DNA of 64,000 nucleotides from Sporosarcina sp. D27 (GCF_000586555.1 NZ_AZUC01000046.1:124001-188000); one strand, 5' to 3'; shown: positions 25,977-35,545, numbered from the stretch's first letter. Notes: generated from the sequence alone by a model not told the origin. Made by a program: numbers and translations.

Positions 25977-26519
25977 TTGCAAGAAAGTACCAAAAAAGAA
26001 GTATACTCTTGGATAAAATCAATTGTATTTGCTGCATTTATTGTGATTGTGTGCCGTCTATTTATCTTTACACCCGTGACCGTTCAAGGTGTATCTATGG
26101 AACCCACTTTCGAAGACAAAAATAGAATTGTTGTAAGTAAAACAAGCAAATTGGATCGATTTGATACGATTGTTTTCAAAGCTCCAGATGCAGATAAACA
26201 ATATATAAAGAGAATAATCGGTCTCCCAGGGGATCGCATAGAAATGCAAGATGATGTGCTATACGTTAACGGAAAGCCGTATGACGAAACTTATGTGAAA
26301 AGAAATAATGGGATTGAACTGCGTAGAATTACTGGCGATTTCACCTTGCAAGAACTTACTGGAAAGACAACTGTTCCTAAAGGTTATCTTTTTGTTTTGG
26401 GTGATAATCGATTGAAAAGTAGCGATAGTAGAGAATACGGTTTGATTTCGACTGACTCAGTTATTGGAGAAGTGAAATTCAGGTTTTATCCACTACAAAA
26501 CACTGGTGTTCCTAAATAG
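25977..26519 (+). CDS. sipS: Signal peptidase I
   Basis: A 180-residue type I signal peptidase with one N-terminal membrane anchor (about 12-32), catalytic Ser40 in GVSMEPT, catalytic Lys78 in YIKRIIGLPGD, and box E at 142-152 (GDN..SSDSR). It removes signal peptides from secreted proteins on the outer face of the membrane. TTG 25977 was chosen since GGAGG is 7 bases upstream. Its place among accessory genes suggests a second, non-housekeeping copy. The symbol is by family only. Confidence 0.9.
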   Translation: MQESTKKEVYSWIKSIVFAAFIVIVCRLFIFTPVTVQGVSMEPTFEDKNRIVVSKTSKLDRFDTIVFKAPDADKQYIKRIIGLPGDRIEMQDDVLYVNGKPYDETYVKRNNGIELRRITGDFTLQELTGKTTVPKGYLFVLGDNRLKSSDSREYGLISTDSVIGEVKFRFYPLQNTGVPK

Positions 26520-26607
26520 TAGAACTATGAACTAGGTTGTAGGGTACAATTCGACATAGTTATGTACTCGAATTTCAAACAACCTTGCTAAAAAGAAGGT
26601 AATTCTG

Positions 26608-27423
26608 TTGGAGATTATTACTCAAAAACTCATATATATAGCGTTGTTTATTTTTATCATTCATTCTATTGAAACGCTTGCCTATGCCGTGAGACTATCA
26701 GGAGCACGAGTACGGATGATTGCTTCGGCCTTATCTCTTTTTAATATAATGGTGATGTTTTCAAGATTGGCAAATATGATGCAACAGCCTTTTACAGGAA
26801 GTCTAATAGACACTGCGCCAAGTCATGATGCTCAGGAATTCGTCGAGACACAATTTCGTTTTCTCATAGGAGCTTCTACAGTTGGTACTGTGTTTGGAAT
26901 GCTTTTACTCCCTACCTTTGTAGCTCTATTTTCAAGGGCAATCATTCATTTATCTGAAGAAAAGGGTTCTGTTCCATCGCTATTTAAAAGACTATTTTCC
27001 TTGCAGTACATTAAACGCGGCATTACACATTTCAGTTTACCAAAATTCTCATATTTGAAAGATACGAAAATCAAAGATATCCCAGTGAGGTTATTCTTAA
27101 TAAATATGATAATAACTGCCATATACACTATTGGTGTGCTATCTGCTTTATATGCAGCATTACTCACCCCAGAACGTGCATCAACAGCAATTATGGCATC
27201 CGGTTTAATAAATGGTATGGCAACAATTCTGTTAGTTATTTTCGTTGATCCTAAAGTCTCCGTGGTTGCTGATGATGTAGTGAATCAGCGAGGGAATTAT
27301 CAAACACTTAAAAACATTTCGTTGATGATGGTTACTTCGAGGCTTTTGGGAACTTTGTTGGCACAATTATTCTTTATACCGGGAGCTAAGTATATTGCCT
27401 GGTTTACACAATTTATAGTTTAG
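26608..27423 (+). CDS. amj: Lipid II flippase Amj family (DUF2837)
   Basis: A 271-residue polytopic membrane protein matching Amj/YdaH: the start IHSIETLAYAVRLSGARV, the middle stretch FSRAIIHLSEEKGS and SLMMVTSRLLGTLLAQLFFIPGA near the end. Amj is the second lipid II flippase of Bacillus, unrelated in fold to MurJ and induced under envelope stress, where it bypasses inhibitors of MurJ. The TTG start has AGAAGG upstream. It lies in the accessory stretch rather than in a cell-wall cluster. Confidence 0.85.
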   Translation: MEIITQKLIYIALFIFIIHSIETLAYAVRLSGARVRMIASALSLFNIMVMFSRLANMMQQPFTGSLIDTAPSHDAQEFVETQFRFLIGASTVGTVFGMLLLPTFVALFSRAIIHLSEEKGSVPSLFKRLFSLQYIKRGITHFSLPKFSYLKDTKIKDIPVRLFLINMIITAIYTIGVLSALYAALLTPERASTAIMASGLINGMATILLVIFVDPKVSVVADDVVNQRGNYQTLKNISLMMVTSRLLGTLLAQLFFIPGAKYIAWFTQFIV

Positions 27424-27459
27424 ATTTTTTATCCAAGTGGCTGAGTTGCTGAATAATCG

Positions 27460-27483
27460 CTTCCATTAGTCCAATGATGGAAG
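27460..27483. repeat. Short hairpin-forming inverted repeat
   Basis: CTTCCAT and ATGGAAG are 10 bases apart in the spacer after amj. No T run follows. Confidence 0.3.
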
Positions 27484-27555
27484 TTCTTCATATAGAGAGG
27501 TTACAGGTCCAATTTGTATTAATAACACAAATAATTATTTTGGAGGAACTTTGAA

Positions 27556-27987
27556 ATGTTTATCGTAAATGTCGAAGGTGCTATTAGGAAAAATGATAAG
27601 TGGCTCATAATTGAAAGAAGCAAGAAAGAAGAACATGCAGGCGGCCAGCTTTCACTCGTTGGAGGTAAGGTGGAGCTTGAAGGAAATTCATCAGATATTT
27701 TAGAGAGAACAGTGAAAAGAGAAATATTTGAAGAAGTCGGTGTGAATGTAAAAGACAGACTACATTATGTACATAGTACATCATTTGTAACCGATAAAGG
27801 AGAACATGTCGTGGATATTGTTTTTCTTTGTGAGTATGAATCCGGGGAAGCATTTTGTAAAAGTCCGGATGAGGTGGAACAGGTATTTTGGCTAACTACA
27901 GAAGAAATATTAAATCATGCTCATTCACAAATATATTTAAAGCAAAGCATTCAACGTGCTGAGGCGTTAATTCAGATTCTGATATAA
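27556..27987 (+). CDS. Nudix hydrolase with long loop in the Nudix box
   Basis: A 143-residue Nudix protein. The box begins G-G-K-V-E-L-E but has about 12 residues instead of 7 before REIFEEVG, so the first loop is longer than in the consensus. The metal-binding EE pair is intact. The substrate is unknown. GGAGG precedes the ATG. Confidence 0.85.
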   Translation: MFIVNVEGAIRKNDKWLIIERSKKEEHAGGQLSLVGGKVELEGNSSDILERTVKREIFEEVGVNVKDRLHYVHSTSFVTDKGEHVVDIVFLCEYESGEAFCKSPDEVEQVFWLTTEEILNHAHSQIYLKQSIQRAEALIQILI

Positions 27988-28084
27988 AGTTGCGATGAAA
28001 GTTATAGCAAATGAGATAGCGAAAGAAAGCCTTTATAATATGTGTACTGTTTTAAAGTAGAGGTGAGAGGTACTTTTAACTGTT

Positions 28085-28324
28085 ATGACTAACAACGGCG
28101 CAGTCAAAGAGATTCCTGATTGGATCAAAACGAATAGACAATGCATTGAAAACCAAGAAATTGTTGCACGTATGAAAGTCAATCATGACCAGATAAATAG
28201 AATTCGAAATAATAAACCGAACTATCGATTAGTATTAAATAGCAAGTTAGAGAAATTAGAAACTATGGATTTCCTCATCCGCAATTATAATTATTCCTGC
28301 ATAGCAGAACTGCGCTACGAATAA
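28085..28324 (+). CDS. Small hypothetical protein (79 residues)
   Basis: A soluble, charged, mostly helical product (D-W-I-K-T-N-R-Q-C-I-E-N-Q-E-I-V-A-R-M). No family is recognised. The nearest ribosome binding site (GAGAGG) is 14 bases from the ATG, which is long, so translation may be weak. A terminator follows 34 bases after the stop, supporting a real transcript. Confidence 0.5.
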   Translation: MTNNGAVKEIPDWIKTNRQCIENQEIVARMKVNHDQINRIRNNKPNYRLVLNSKLEKLETMDFLIRNYNYSCIAELRYE

Positions 28325-28358
28325 GGTTAAGAATTATTAGAAAACTATTTGCGTTGTT

Positions 28359-28398
28359 GAGCCTCTTTGGATAGAATTGTCTAAAGAGGTTCTTTTTT
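28359..28398 (+). terminator. Terminator after the 79-residue gene
   Basis: GAGCCTCTTTGGA pairs with TCTAAAGAGGTTC (one wobble) and is followed by six T. Confidence 0.8.
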
Positions 28399-28518
28399 GT
28401 TAACTGAACGGTATCACTTAAATGAGCATCCATTTCTGAAAAAGTAGTTGTGTCGATTGCTCAATATTCAGAGGTTATTAGACTAGAAAACACACTTAAT
28501 TTTTTTTGGGAGGATGGA

Positions 28519-29031
28519 ATGAATAATAAAAAAAGCATACTACACCCTATAAAAATCAGGAATTTACATGAAGACGATTATAAAGCTGTCTTGAAATGGA
28601 GTAGAGACGACACTTTTTGTGAAGCAAATGGATGGGAGTTAAATAGAAATGAACAAGAATTATATAAATGGTGGCTTCACTGTGTAAATCTCGAGTCAAA
28701 AGATTCTGTTCGTCTGGGAATCCTACTAGAAGATAAATTAGTTGGATATGTGGATTTGGCTCATATTAAAAATAATACTGCTGAAATAGGCATTGCAATT
28801 GGAGAAAGAATTGTATGGGGGAAAGGAATCGGGACTAGTTCCATTCTCTGTATGATGAAATATGCTTCTAAAAAATTCGGGATTACCACTTTTGATGCCG
28901 AAACACACGAAGGAAATATTCGCTCAAGAAAAATGCTGAAAAAGGTAGGATTCATAGAAATAAGTAGAATTGGTCATGAAGATTACTTAGGAATCGATGA
29001 CCAATTAATTCAATATCGATTTTATAAATAG
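28519..29031 (+). CDS. GNAT N-acetyltransferase (RimJ-like)
   Basis: A 170-residue GNAT enzyme with I-R-N-L-H-E-D-D at the start, E-I-G-I-A-I-G-E-R-I-V-W-G-K-G-I-G-T at the acetyl-CoA site and E-G-N-I-R-S-R-K-M-L-K-K-V-G-F near the end. ATG 28519 was chosen, 5 bases after GGGAGG. The open frame extends 23 codons upstream, but that part is AT-rich and not conserved-looking. Confidence 0.85.
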   Translation: MNNKKSILHPIKIRNLHEDDYKAVLKWSRDDTFCEANGWELNRNEQELYKWWLHCVNLESKDSVRLGILLEDKLVGYVDLAHIKNNTAEIGIAIGERIVWGKGIGTSSILCMMKYASKKFGITTFDAETHEGNIRSRKMLKKVGFIEISRIGHEDYLGIDDQLIQYRFYK

Positions 29032-29140
29032 GCACACTACCATTAATGCTAGCTGTTCAATGAGTTGATATCGTTCTCATTGTCAAATCAACTAAGAAAG
29101 CATGATAATGTCATCTTTCTGTATCTAATCAAGATGGAGA

Positions 29141-29305
29141 ATGGTGAAAAATTTAATTTTTTTTGAAATGTTTTTAGTACCACTCTGTGTATTAGGAGCA
29201 ATTTATGTAAGGGTTTTTTCTCATTTAAACAAATCGTTTATTAACTCATTACGATTTTCATGTGCCATTCTTGATACTTTTAGTTTCATCGATTATCAAC
29301 TTTAA
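29141..29305 (+). CDS. Possible small membrane protein or gene remnant (54 residues)
   Basis: A 339-base spacer lies between the GNAT and SDR genes. It holds this frame, which opens with ATG and encodes one clear hydrophobic segment (about residues 4-26) followed by a short polar part. The ribosome binding site is poor. It may be a small membrane protein or the decayed 5' part of a larger one. Nothing else was seen in the spacer. Confidence 0.3.
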   Translation: MVKNLIFFEMFLVPLCVLGAIYVRVFSHLNKSFINSLRFSCAILDTFSFIDYQL

Positions 29306-29370
29306 ACAAAAGAAAACTACTTATACCTATTGAATTGATTAGAAGTATTTAAAGAGGGAGGGGCATCATA

Positions 29371-29919
29371 GTGAAACCTCACGTCCTTGTTGTAGGAGGA
29401 TCTGGAATGCTTAAAGAGGTATGCTTGTGGCTTGTCGATCAAGGTTACAATGTTTCAGTTATTGGGAGAACCAAAAAACGATTGGACGACGTAGTAAATG
29501 AGGCTAGTGATTCTTCAAGTGTTTTCCCAATAAGTGTCGATTATCGAAATGAAGAACTATTTCTTAAAGAAATTATGGAAATACAACATAAACGTGGACC
29601 TATCACTTTAGCCGTTAGCTGGATTCATTCAGATGCTCGAAACACGCTACATTTATTGACGGAGCAAATTTCAAATCTTTCAAATAATCCTTGGCGGCTA
29701 TTTCACGTCAAGGGAAGTAGCGCCCATTTATCTCAAGGTCATATACTTGTGCCTGAACACTGTCTTTATCGTCAGATAGTGCTTGGCTTTATACTGAGCG
29801 ATTCCTACTCTCGTTGGCTTACAAATAAAGAAATTGCTGCAGGTATTATTAAAGCAATTCAATGGGATCAAGAAGAGAGCATAGTTGGAACTCTAGAACC
29901 ATGGGAGAAGCGACCTTGA
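29371..29919 (+). CDS. Short-chain dehydrogenase-like protein, compact
   Basis: A 182-residue Rossmann protein with VLVVGGSGML (nucleotide-binding glycine turn, residues 5-14) and VIGRTKKRLD after beta-2. The classical YxxxK catalytic pair of SDR enzymes is not evident and the protein is shorter than the usual ~250 residues. It may be a nucleotide-binding or atypical reductase. The GTG start has GGGAGGGG upstream. Confidence 0.72.
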   Translation: MKPHVLVVGGSGMLKEVCLWLVDQGYNVSVIGRTKKRLDDVVNEASDSSSVFPISVDYRNEELFLKEIMEIQHKRGPITLAVSWIHSDARNTLHLLTEQISNLSNNPWRLFHVKGSSAHLSQGHILVPEHCLYRQIVLGFILSDSYSRWLTNKEIAAGIIKAIQWDQEESIVGTLEPWEKRP

Positions 29920-30021
29920 TTATAACTAGCGCCAGTTCGCACAACAACATAAGAAGCACAAGAGTTCATGACATTATCGCAAAACAAAGAAAAAATCATA
30001 TCTATAATTGTGAGGGAATCT

Positions 30022-30531
30022 ATGATGATCAGACGTTTAGTTCCACAAGATGCAGAAAGTTATCTAACTCTAAGATTAAAAGCTTTACAAAACAGCCCTG
30101 AGGCATTCGGTTCTACTTACGAAGAGGAAAAAGATTATACTGTTGACAAGTATAAAATTAGATTCCAGTCAGAAGATTCCTTTACATTTGGTGCTTTCGA
30201 AGATGGTGAACTTGTCGGGATTATCACTTTGGTTACAGAACAGCGGATCAAACTACGACATAGAGCGACGATTGTAGCTATGTACGTTTCTCCAGAAGAC
30301 CGTGGTTCGGGAATTGGAAAAGCTTTGCTGAAAGAAGCCATTAGAATGTCAAAAGAATTGCAAGGTATTGAGCAGGTTTATTTAACAGTAGTTACGACAA
30401 ACAAGGCTGCCAAAACTTTGTATTCTTCGCTGGGATTTGAAGTTTTTGGTACAGAAAAACGAGCATTAAAGCTAAATCAGACTTATTTTAATGAAGATCT
30501 AATGGTATTGTTTCTTAAAATGGATTGGTGA
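30022..30531 (+). CDS. GNAT N-acetyltransferase
   Basis: A 169-residue GNAT enzyme: IRRLVPQDAESYLTLRLKALQNSPEAFGS is the common start of this branch, and the acetyl-CoA turn is D-R-G-S-G-I-G-K-A. GAGGG lies 5 bases before ATG 30022 and 8 bases before the adjacent ATG 30025, so either may be used. The longer upstream frame has no ribosome binding site. Confidence 0.87.
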   Translation: MMIRRLVPQDAESYLTLRLKALQNSPEAFGSTYEEEKDYTVDKYKIRFQSEDSFTFGAFEDGELVGIITLVTEQRIKLRHRATIVAMYVSPEDRGSGIGKALLKEAIRMSKELQGIEQVYLTVVTTNKAAKTLYSSLGFEVFGTEKRALKLNQTYFNEDLMVLFLKMDW

Positions 30532-30678
30532 ACGAACATAAGGTCCTTATCAGTGTTACTATGTCTAATTATCTTTTTCCACTTGATAGATTAAAGTTGA
30601 TACTTCAAGAGATATTTTTCCAAGAACTTACGTATTGGATAACACATAATAAAGGAACGGAGCTGAAGGTGGGGGTTT

Positions 30679-30894
30679 ATGTTTAAACTATTTTTATTTT
30701 TTATCATAGTTATTGCATTATACGCTATTTCGATCTGGCAGTATATAAATCCCACAAAAGCTATTCATTTATGGTTTGGAAAAGCTTACATAACAAAACC
30801 TAAAGTAGATGAAGTATATGTCAGGCGTTCTCTAATATTAAGAGGTCTTTTCTTCACTTTGATTTTTATTATTATTGCTGTCAGTTATATTTAA
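30679..30894 (+). CDS. Small membrane protein (71 residues)
   Basis: Two hydrophobic helices (about residues 3-20 and 49-70) flank a central loop (WQYINPTKAIHLWFGKAYITKPKVDE). GGTGGGGG lies upstream. No named family is recognised with certainty. Confidence 0.62.
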   Translation: MFKLFLFFIIVIALYAISIWQYINPTKAIHLWFGKAYITKPKVDEVYVRRSLILRGLFFTLIFIIIAVSYI

Positions 30895-31153
30895 TAGGTT
30901 TAATTACATAACACTGGTATGAGTAATTTCTCTCTAAAACCAATTCCGCGCGTTAATTAGCGTATTCTTCGATCGATTTAACTAAAAAGTTAGAGCTAAT
31001 AGCCGCTTGATCTCAGTTAATCAATTCGTATGCAAACTTAACTTGGTTTTATATCCCAAGAGTTCTGTGAGATAGATGGTTTACTAGAAGAGATACTATT
31101 TAAAAATTTATAAACCGCTTTGCATTTCGTTGTTTTTTAACGGGGGAGATCAT

Positions 31154-31669
31154 TTGAAAGTTCGATTGTCAGAGTATGATAGAAACTGGATTAAAATGTA
31201 CAAAGAGGAAGTTGAAATTATCAAATGTATTTTTGGTGATGAAATAGTTAAATTCGAGCATTTTGGAAGTACCTCTGTTCCAAATATGAAGGCAAAGCCT
31301 GTTGTTGATATGATGTGTCTCGTTAAAGATGTCAAAAAAATCGACCTATTCAATGCGCAAATGGAGCGGTTAGGCTATGATGTTGCTGGTGAATGGGGGA
31401 TACCAGGCAGACGTTTATTTCGAAAGGGTGGAAATGACAGAACGCATCATATTCATGTTTATCAGTATAATCATCCTCAAATTAGACGTCATCTGGTGTT
31501 CCGTGATTACTTAAGGGCTCACCCAGACGAAGTTGAACGATATACATGTTTCAAAGAAAAGTTGGCTGATCAATATGAGGATACAGCCTTATACAGTAAA
31601 GCAAAGAAACCTTTCATAAATGAATTGGAACAGTGGGCATTGAATTGGTTTGAAAGCGAAGGACTATAA
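31154..31669 (+). CDS. GrpB family (UPF0157) nucleotidyltransferase-fold protein
   Basis: A 171-residue GrpB/UPF0157 protein: E-H-F-G-S-T-S-V-P-N-M-K-A-K-P-V-V-D is the nucleotidyltransferase G-S motif with the metal Asp, followed by THHIHVYQ and HLVFRDYLRAHP. The family has a polymerase-beta-like fold and no firmly established function. The TTG start at 31154 was chosen, 6 bases after GGGGGAG. Confidence 0.85.
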   Translation: MKVRLSEYDRNWIKMYKEEVEIIKCIFGDEIVKFEHFGSTSVPNMKAKPVVDMMCLVKDVKKIDLFNAQMERLGYDVAGEWGIPGRRLFRKGGNDRTHHIHVYQYNHPQIRRHLVFRDYLRAHPDEVERYTCFKEKLADQYEDTALYSKAKKPFINELEQWALNWFESEGL

Positions 31670-31826
31670 ATTTCATCTTATTCCTTGTACAAGTAACAAG
31701 ACAGGTTAATCGATCATATAAACCATTTGTACTGGTCAGATTTAGGCGGTGCTCTCTAAACAATGTAATGATGACACGATGAAATCAAATGAAATCCACA
31801 ACATTATTTTATGAGGGATGGTATAT

Positions 31827-32366
31827 ATGACGTTTCCGTTTGACTGTATAACTGATTTTATATTTGTAGAGTCTGAAATTTCTCATGCAGATGTGATTTT
31901 AATACCAGGATCTAATCATCCACCCTTAATGGATGAAGCTGCAATATTATATAAAAATGGTTTTGCCCCATACATACTCCCGTCCGGGGGTTATAAGACT
32001 CAAATAGGAACTACAGAATGGGAGTATTTAACAAACATAGGTTCATCAAAGGGGATACCAGAAGAAGTATTTCTAAAAGAAGATAACGCGCAGCACACTC
32101 TAGAAAATGCCCGATTTTCATTGGAGGTTCTAAAGAATAATGGGGTTAGATTTGATAAGGCTATTATTGTTTGTAAAGCGGGTCATTCCCGAAGAGCATT
32201 ATTGAGCTATCAAGTTACTTTTCCTATTTCTACTGAATTTATGGTATTCCCTGTAGTGGATCGACATGAAATAACTAAAGATAATTGGTATTTATCCGAA
32301 GTTGGGAGAAAACGCGTTATGTCTGAGGTCCATAAAATAGGGAAATACTTTGGAGATTTTATATGA
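31827..32366 (+). CDS. YdcF/DUF218 family protein
   Basis: A 179-residue cytosolic DUF218 protein with ADVILIPGS near the start, LPSGG in the middle, the A-Q-H-T-L-E-N-A-R-F motif (about 86-95) and the CKAGHSRRAL segment. DUF218 proteins such as ElyC/SanA act in envelope biology; YdcF binds S-adenosylmethionine. This member lacks a membrane helix. ATG 31827 is 9 bases after GAGGG. The next Nudix gene follows after 15 bases and is likely co-transcribed. Confidence 0.78.
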   Translation: MTFPFDCITDFIFVESEISHADVILIPGSNHPPLMDEAAILYKNGFAPYILPSGGYKTQIGTTEWEYLTNIGSSKGIPEEVFLKEDNAQHTLENARFSLEVLKNNGVRFDKAIIVCKAGHSRRALLSYQVTFPISTEFMVFPVVDRHEITKDNWYLSEVGRKRVMSEVHKIGKYFGDFI

Positions 32367-32381
32367 TAAGGGGATGAGTGC

Positions 32382-32789
32382 ATGACACCACCAAAACATA
32401 TTGTTTCAGCAGCCACAATTGTGTTAAATAACAAGAATGAGCTTTTGTTAATAAAAGGCCCCCGTAGAGGATGGGAGATGCCCGGTGGTCAAGTTGAAGA
32501 GGGGGAATCTCTAAAAGAAGCTGCCATTAGGGAAACGAAAGAGGAATCTGGTATTGATATTGAGATTATCAAGTTTTGCGGAATCTTTCAGAACGTCGAA
32601 CGATCCATTTGTAACACACTATTTCTAGGTAGGGTTATCGGAGGTAAGCCTACTACGAGTCCGGAGAGTTTGGAAGTAGGATTTTTCCCAATTAAGATAG
32701 CATTGGAAATGGTGACAATTACGAACTTTAGACAGAGGATTGAATATTGTTTAGACGAAAATACACATCCTTTTTTTGTGGATTTTTAA
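32382..32789 (+). CDS. Nudix hydrolase
   Basis: A 135-residue Nudix enzyme with the box G-G-Q-V-E-E-G-E-S-L-K-E-A-A-I-R-E-T-K-E-E-S-G (about 34-56), complete except for T in place of a hydrophobic residue. It lies close behind the YdcF-like gene. The substrate is unknown. Confidence 0.87.
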   Translation: MTPPKHIVSAATIVLNNKNELLLIKGPRRGWEMPGGQVEEGESLKEAAIRETKEESGIDIEIIKFCGIFQNVERSICNTLFLGRVIGGKPTTSPESLEVGFFPIKIALEMVTITNFRQRIEYCLDENTHPFFVDF

Positions 32790-32803
32790 AATTTATTAGA
32801 ATG

Positions 32804-32872
32804 AAAAGTACCTGCGCGAGAAACAAACATGATCGTTTTAACATCCATGAAAGTTTGAACACAGGTACTTTT
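32804..32872. terminator. Long-loop inverted repeat, possible bidirectional terminator
   Basis: AAAAGTACCTG and CAGGTACTTTT are perfect 11-base arms separated by 47 bases, between converging Nudix (+) and acyltransferase (-) genes. The arms' A and T ends would suit termination in both directions. Confidence 0.5.
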
Positions 32873-32896
32873 ATAAATCGCTCACTGGAACCGAAT

Positions 32897-33958
32897 TTAA
32901 TGAGTAATTGCTGGATTGGGTGAGGTCTTTTTTTGTGAAAATCCACCAAGGAGTAGCTTTCCGTACGGTAGAAATTTTTGTATGAGGATCGAAAAAACGA
33001 TTGGAACGACCAAACCGAATGCGGTGAAACCAACAATGCCATATGTGAAGTAATCGTTTAGCAAAATATCTGTAAAGATGTGCAAGTACATAATCGTTAA
33101 GGAGTGCTTCTCGATTTTTTGCAACCATTTTACGGACAGCTGTGCTGCAATGAGCTGGAATACGCCAACCAATACGAGCGTAAATGAAACTGGAATGATT
33201 AAATCTAAAAAGAAATGTTCATAACGTAAAAACTTCATACTTAAATGGTAGTCAATTACATGATTCATATCGAGTGAAATGGCTGTTACACTACTTATTA
33301 TTCCGACGATTAACCATCTTATTGAAACGTTCGTCCAAATACTCTTCATATAATAACCTAACGCAAAATAGACTACTGCCATAAGTACGACATCGATGTT
33401 CCAAATCATTGGGACTGTTTGAGACGCAGTGTCAGGTTTCCCGCCAATGACGCTCATTGCAAAAAAGCTTTCATAATGAGCGATACTATAAGAGATTACC
33501 AAAATAATGATTTGTTTTGTTCGGCTAAAGTATTTAGTCATCCATAAGAAGAACAAATACGTAAAGAAAAGCGTAGTGACAAACCAGAAAACACCGTACG
33601 CACCACGGGCAAAGCGTCCGCCGACAACAAGCGCCCAAAAATCATTCACATACCATGACAAATCTATATTGCCCGAACTAAGCTCAATCCCGTAACGAAT
33701 CAGCGTAATGCTTCCTAGAAAGAACAAATAAGGAACTATCAATTGCATAAACCGTTTATGAACCATGTGTTTCACTAAGCCCTTTTCAATAACAGGTTTA
33801 AAAAATAAACCACTTAAAATGAAGAAAGCTGGCATGTGAAACCAATAGATATATTTAACGAGTGGGAAATCAAGCTGTCCGGGATAATGACCAATGACGA
33901 CGAGGATCATTAAAAATCCTTTTGCCCCATCCACCCAGGATAAACGTTTCTTACTCAT
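32897..33958 (-). CDS. Acyltransferase 3 family membrane protein
   Basis: A 353-residue protein with about ten membrane helices. The family motif is near the N-terminus (S-W-V-D-G-A-K-G-F-L-M-I-L-V-V-I-G-H), with the likely catalytic His in VIGHYPG. Members O-acylate envelope sugars, peptidoglycan or antibiotics. ATG 33958 was chosen, 9 bases after GAGGT. It is one of only two - strand genes in the accessory stretch. Confidence 0.86.
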   Translation of the reverse strand: MSKKRLSWVDGAKGFLMILVVIGHYPGQLDFPLVKYIYWFHMPAFFILSGLFFKPVIEKGLVKHMVHKRFMQLIVPYLFFLGSITLIRYGIELSSGNIDLSWYVNDFWALVVGGRFARGAYGVFWFVTTLFFTYLFFLWMTKYFSRTKQIIILVISYSIAHYESFFAMSVIGGKPDTASQTVPMIWNIDVVLMAVVYFALGYYMKSIWTNVSIRWLIVGIISSVTAISLDMNHVIDYHLSMKFLRYEHFFLDLIIPVSFTLVLVGVFQLIAAQLSVKWLQKIEKHSLTIMYLHIFTDILLNDYFTYGIVGFTAFGLVVPIVFSILIQKFLPYGKLLLGGFSQKKTSPNPAITH

Positions 33959-34215
33959 AATTAGGCACCTCAAGAAAATTGACGTATCTCCAATGTACCC
34001 CCTTTCTGCAATTTGGAGGGGAATGTTACAGAAATGACTCACGGATGTTAGTAAGTTGGAAATACATAGGAGTATTTTCTTCATTTATTACGGATAACTG
34101 ACTAAATCGAATAGTTAGTACCAGTAAGTGCATGAGAATTATATATCCTTCGATTTTTCTAGTGAGAGTGGTAAAGCATACTAAAAAACATAGATACATG
34201 AGTGGGAGGATTGAA

Positions 34216-34668
34216 ATGAGAGAAGGAATCATACGGCCACTGGTTATTAGTGTTTTCCAACAAGAGGATACCATCCTTGTTGCAGAAGGTTATGATCCAG
34301 TGAAAAAGGATCACTTTTACCGGCCAATCGGTGGAGGAATCGAATTCGGTGAAAGCAGTGAGGAAGCACTCATCCGGGAAATGAAAGAAGAACTCGATAC
34401 TGGTATTACGGCTCTTGCATACTTGGGAACGCTAGAAAACATATTCAGCTTCAACGGAATGATAGGGCACGAGATTGTAAGGGTCTATGATGCATCTTTC
34501 ACCGAAAACTTTTTTAACAAAGCGAGTATATTTGAAGGCATTGAAGATAACGGAGAACTATTTAAGGTGATGCGTCTGCCTATACAGGCGTTTCGATCAG
34601 GGGAGCTTCGTCTTGTTCCAGAAAACTTATTGGACCTGCTTGAAATGAACGACATATCCCATGAGTGA
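34216..34668 (+). CDS. Nudix hydrolase
   Basis: A 150-residue Nudix enzyme: the box reads G-G-G-I-E-F-G-E-S-S-E-E-A-L-I-R-E-M-K-E-E-L (about 38-59), with RPIGG before it as in many Ap4A or NAD-type Nudix proteins. ATG 34216 is 6 bases after GGGAGG. The frame upstream of it is unlikely to be used. Confidence 0.87.
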   Translation: MREGIIRPLVISVFQQEDTILVAEGYDPVKKDHFYRPIGGGIEFGESSEEALIREMKEELDTGITALAYLGTLENIFSFNGMIGHEIVRVYDASFTENFFNKASIFEGIEDNGELFKVMRLPIQAFRSGELRLVPENLLDLLEMNDISHE

Positions 34669-34776
34669 TTCGATCAGAACTTGATACAGCTTAAAGCTAG
34701 AAGTATCAAGTTACTCTACCTGATGTGAAGTAACAGCAATACAATATTTCAGAATGAAAGACTACTCTTATTTAAG

Positions 34777-34839
34777 ATGAATTACAAAAGGAATATAAAA
34801 TCGTCGTTGAAGAGCAGTTTGATGATTCATTCTTGTAAC
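34777..34839 (+). pseudogene. Possible 3' coding scrap
   Basis: A short frame reads D-E-L-Q-K-E-Y-K-I-V-V-E-E-Q-F-D-D-S-F-L and stops. It looks like the tail of a soluble protein and has no start. It is the only coding-like feature in the 250-base spacer. Confidence 0.2.
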
Positions 34840-34918
34840 GAGACCAAATATAGTTACATAACCCTTCAGTTAAATCATATTTTGCACACCATTAAACTTA
34901 AGAAAGGGGAAACTCATA

Positions 34919-35470
34919 GTGAAAAGGGAATTCCCAATCATTGAAACGGATAGATTAATTTTAAGAGAGGTAAAAAAAGAGGATTCAAATGATATGTTCG
35001 TGTATTTATCTGACAAAGATGTTGTAAAACATATGGGTTTAGACCCTTTTCAAACAGAAAAAGAGGTACTAGAAGAAATTGAGTGGTACCAAAAGATTTA
35101 TAAAGAGAGTACTGGAATTAGGTGGGGAATAACTCACAAGGACAATGGTAGGGTTATTGGAAGTTGTGGTTTTCTTAATAGGCAATCCAAGCATTCTCGA
35201 GCTGAAATCGGTTATGAATTAAGCAAAGAATATTGGGGAAAAGGTATTGCCAGTGAAGCATTGGAAGCGGTAGTTAAATATGGATTTCAACACTTACAAT
35301 TAGAACGAATAGAAGCATTAATAGAACCTGCTAATTTAGCATCACTGAAATTATTGGATAAAAAGGGCTTTGAAAAGGAAGGATTATTAAGACATTATGA
35401 ATTTACTTGTGGCAAATTTGATGATTTATATATGTATTCAATTTTAAAAGGTGACGTACTCATTACTTGA
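34919..35470 (+). CDS. GNAT N-acetyltransferase (RimJ/RimL-like)
   Basis: A 183-residue GNAT enzyme of the ribosomal-protein acetyltransferase branch: ETDRLILREVKKED at the start, EIGYELSKEYWGKGIASEAL at the acetyl-CoA site and ANLASLKLLDKKGF near the end. The GTG start has AAGGGG at about 10 bases. The substrate may be an antibiotic, an amino acid or a protein. Confidence 0.88.
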   Translation: MKREFPIIETDRLILREVKKEDSNDMFVYLSDKDVVKHMGLDPFQTEKEVLEEIEWYQKIYKESTGIRWGITHKDNGRVIGSCGFLNRQSKHSRAEIGYELSKEYWGKGIASEALEAVVKYGFQHLQLERIEALIEPANLASLKLLDKKGFEKEGLLRHYEFTCGKFDDLYMYSILKGDVLIT

Positions 35471-35545
35471 AGAATATTGATTATTATTGCATTAGCAGGG
35501 GATCCTCTCTTGCACAATAGCTATTAGTGCATAATTAGGAGGTGA

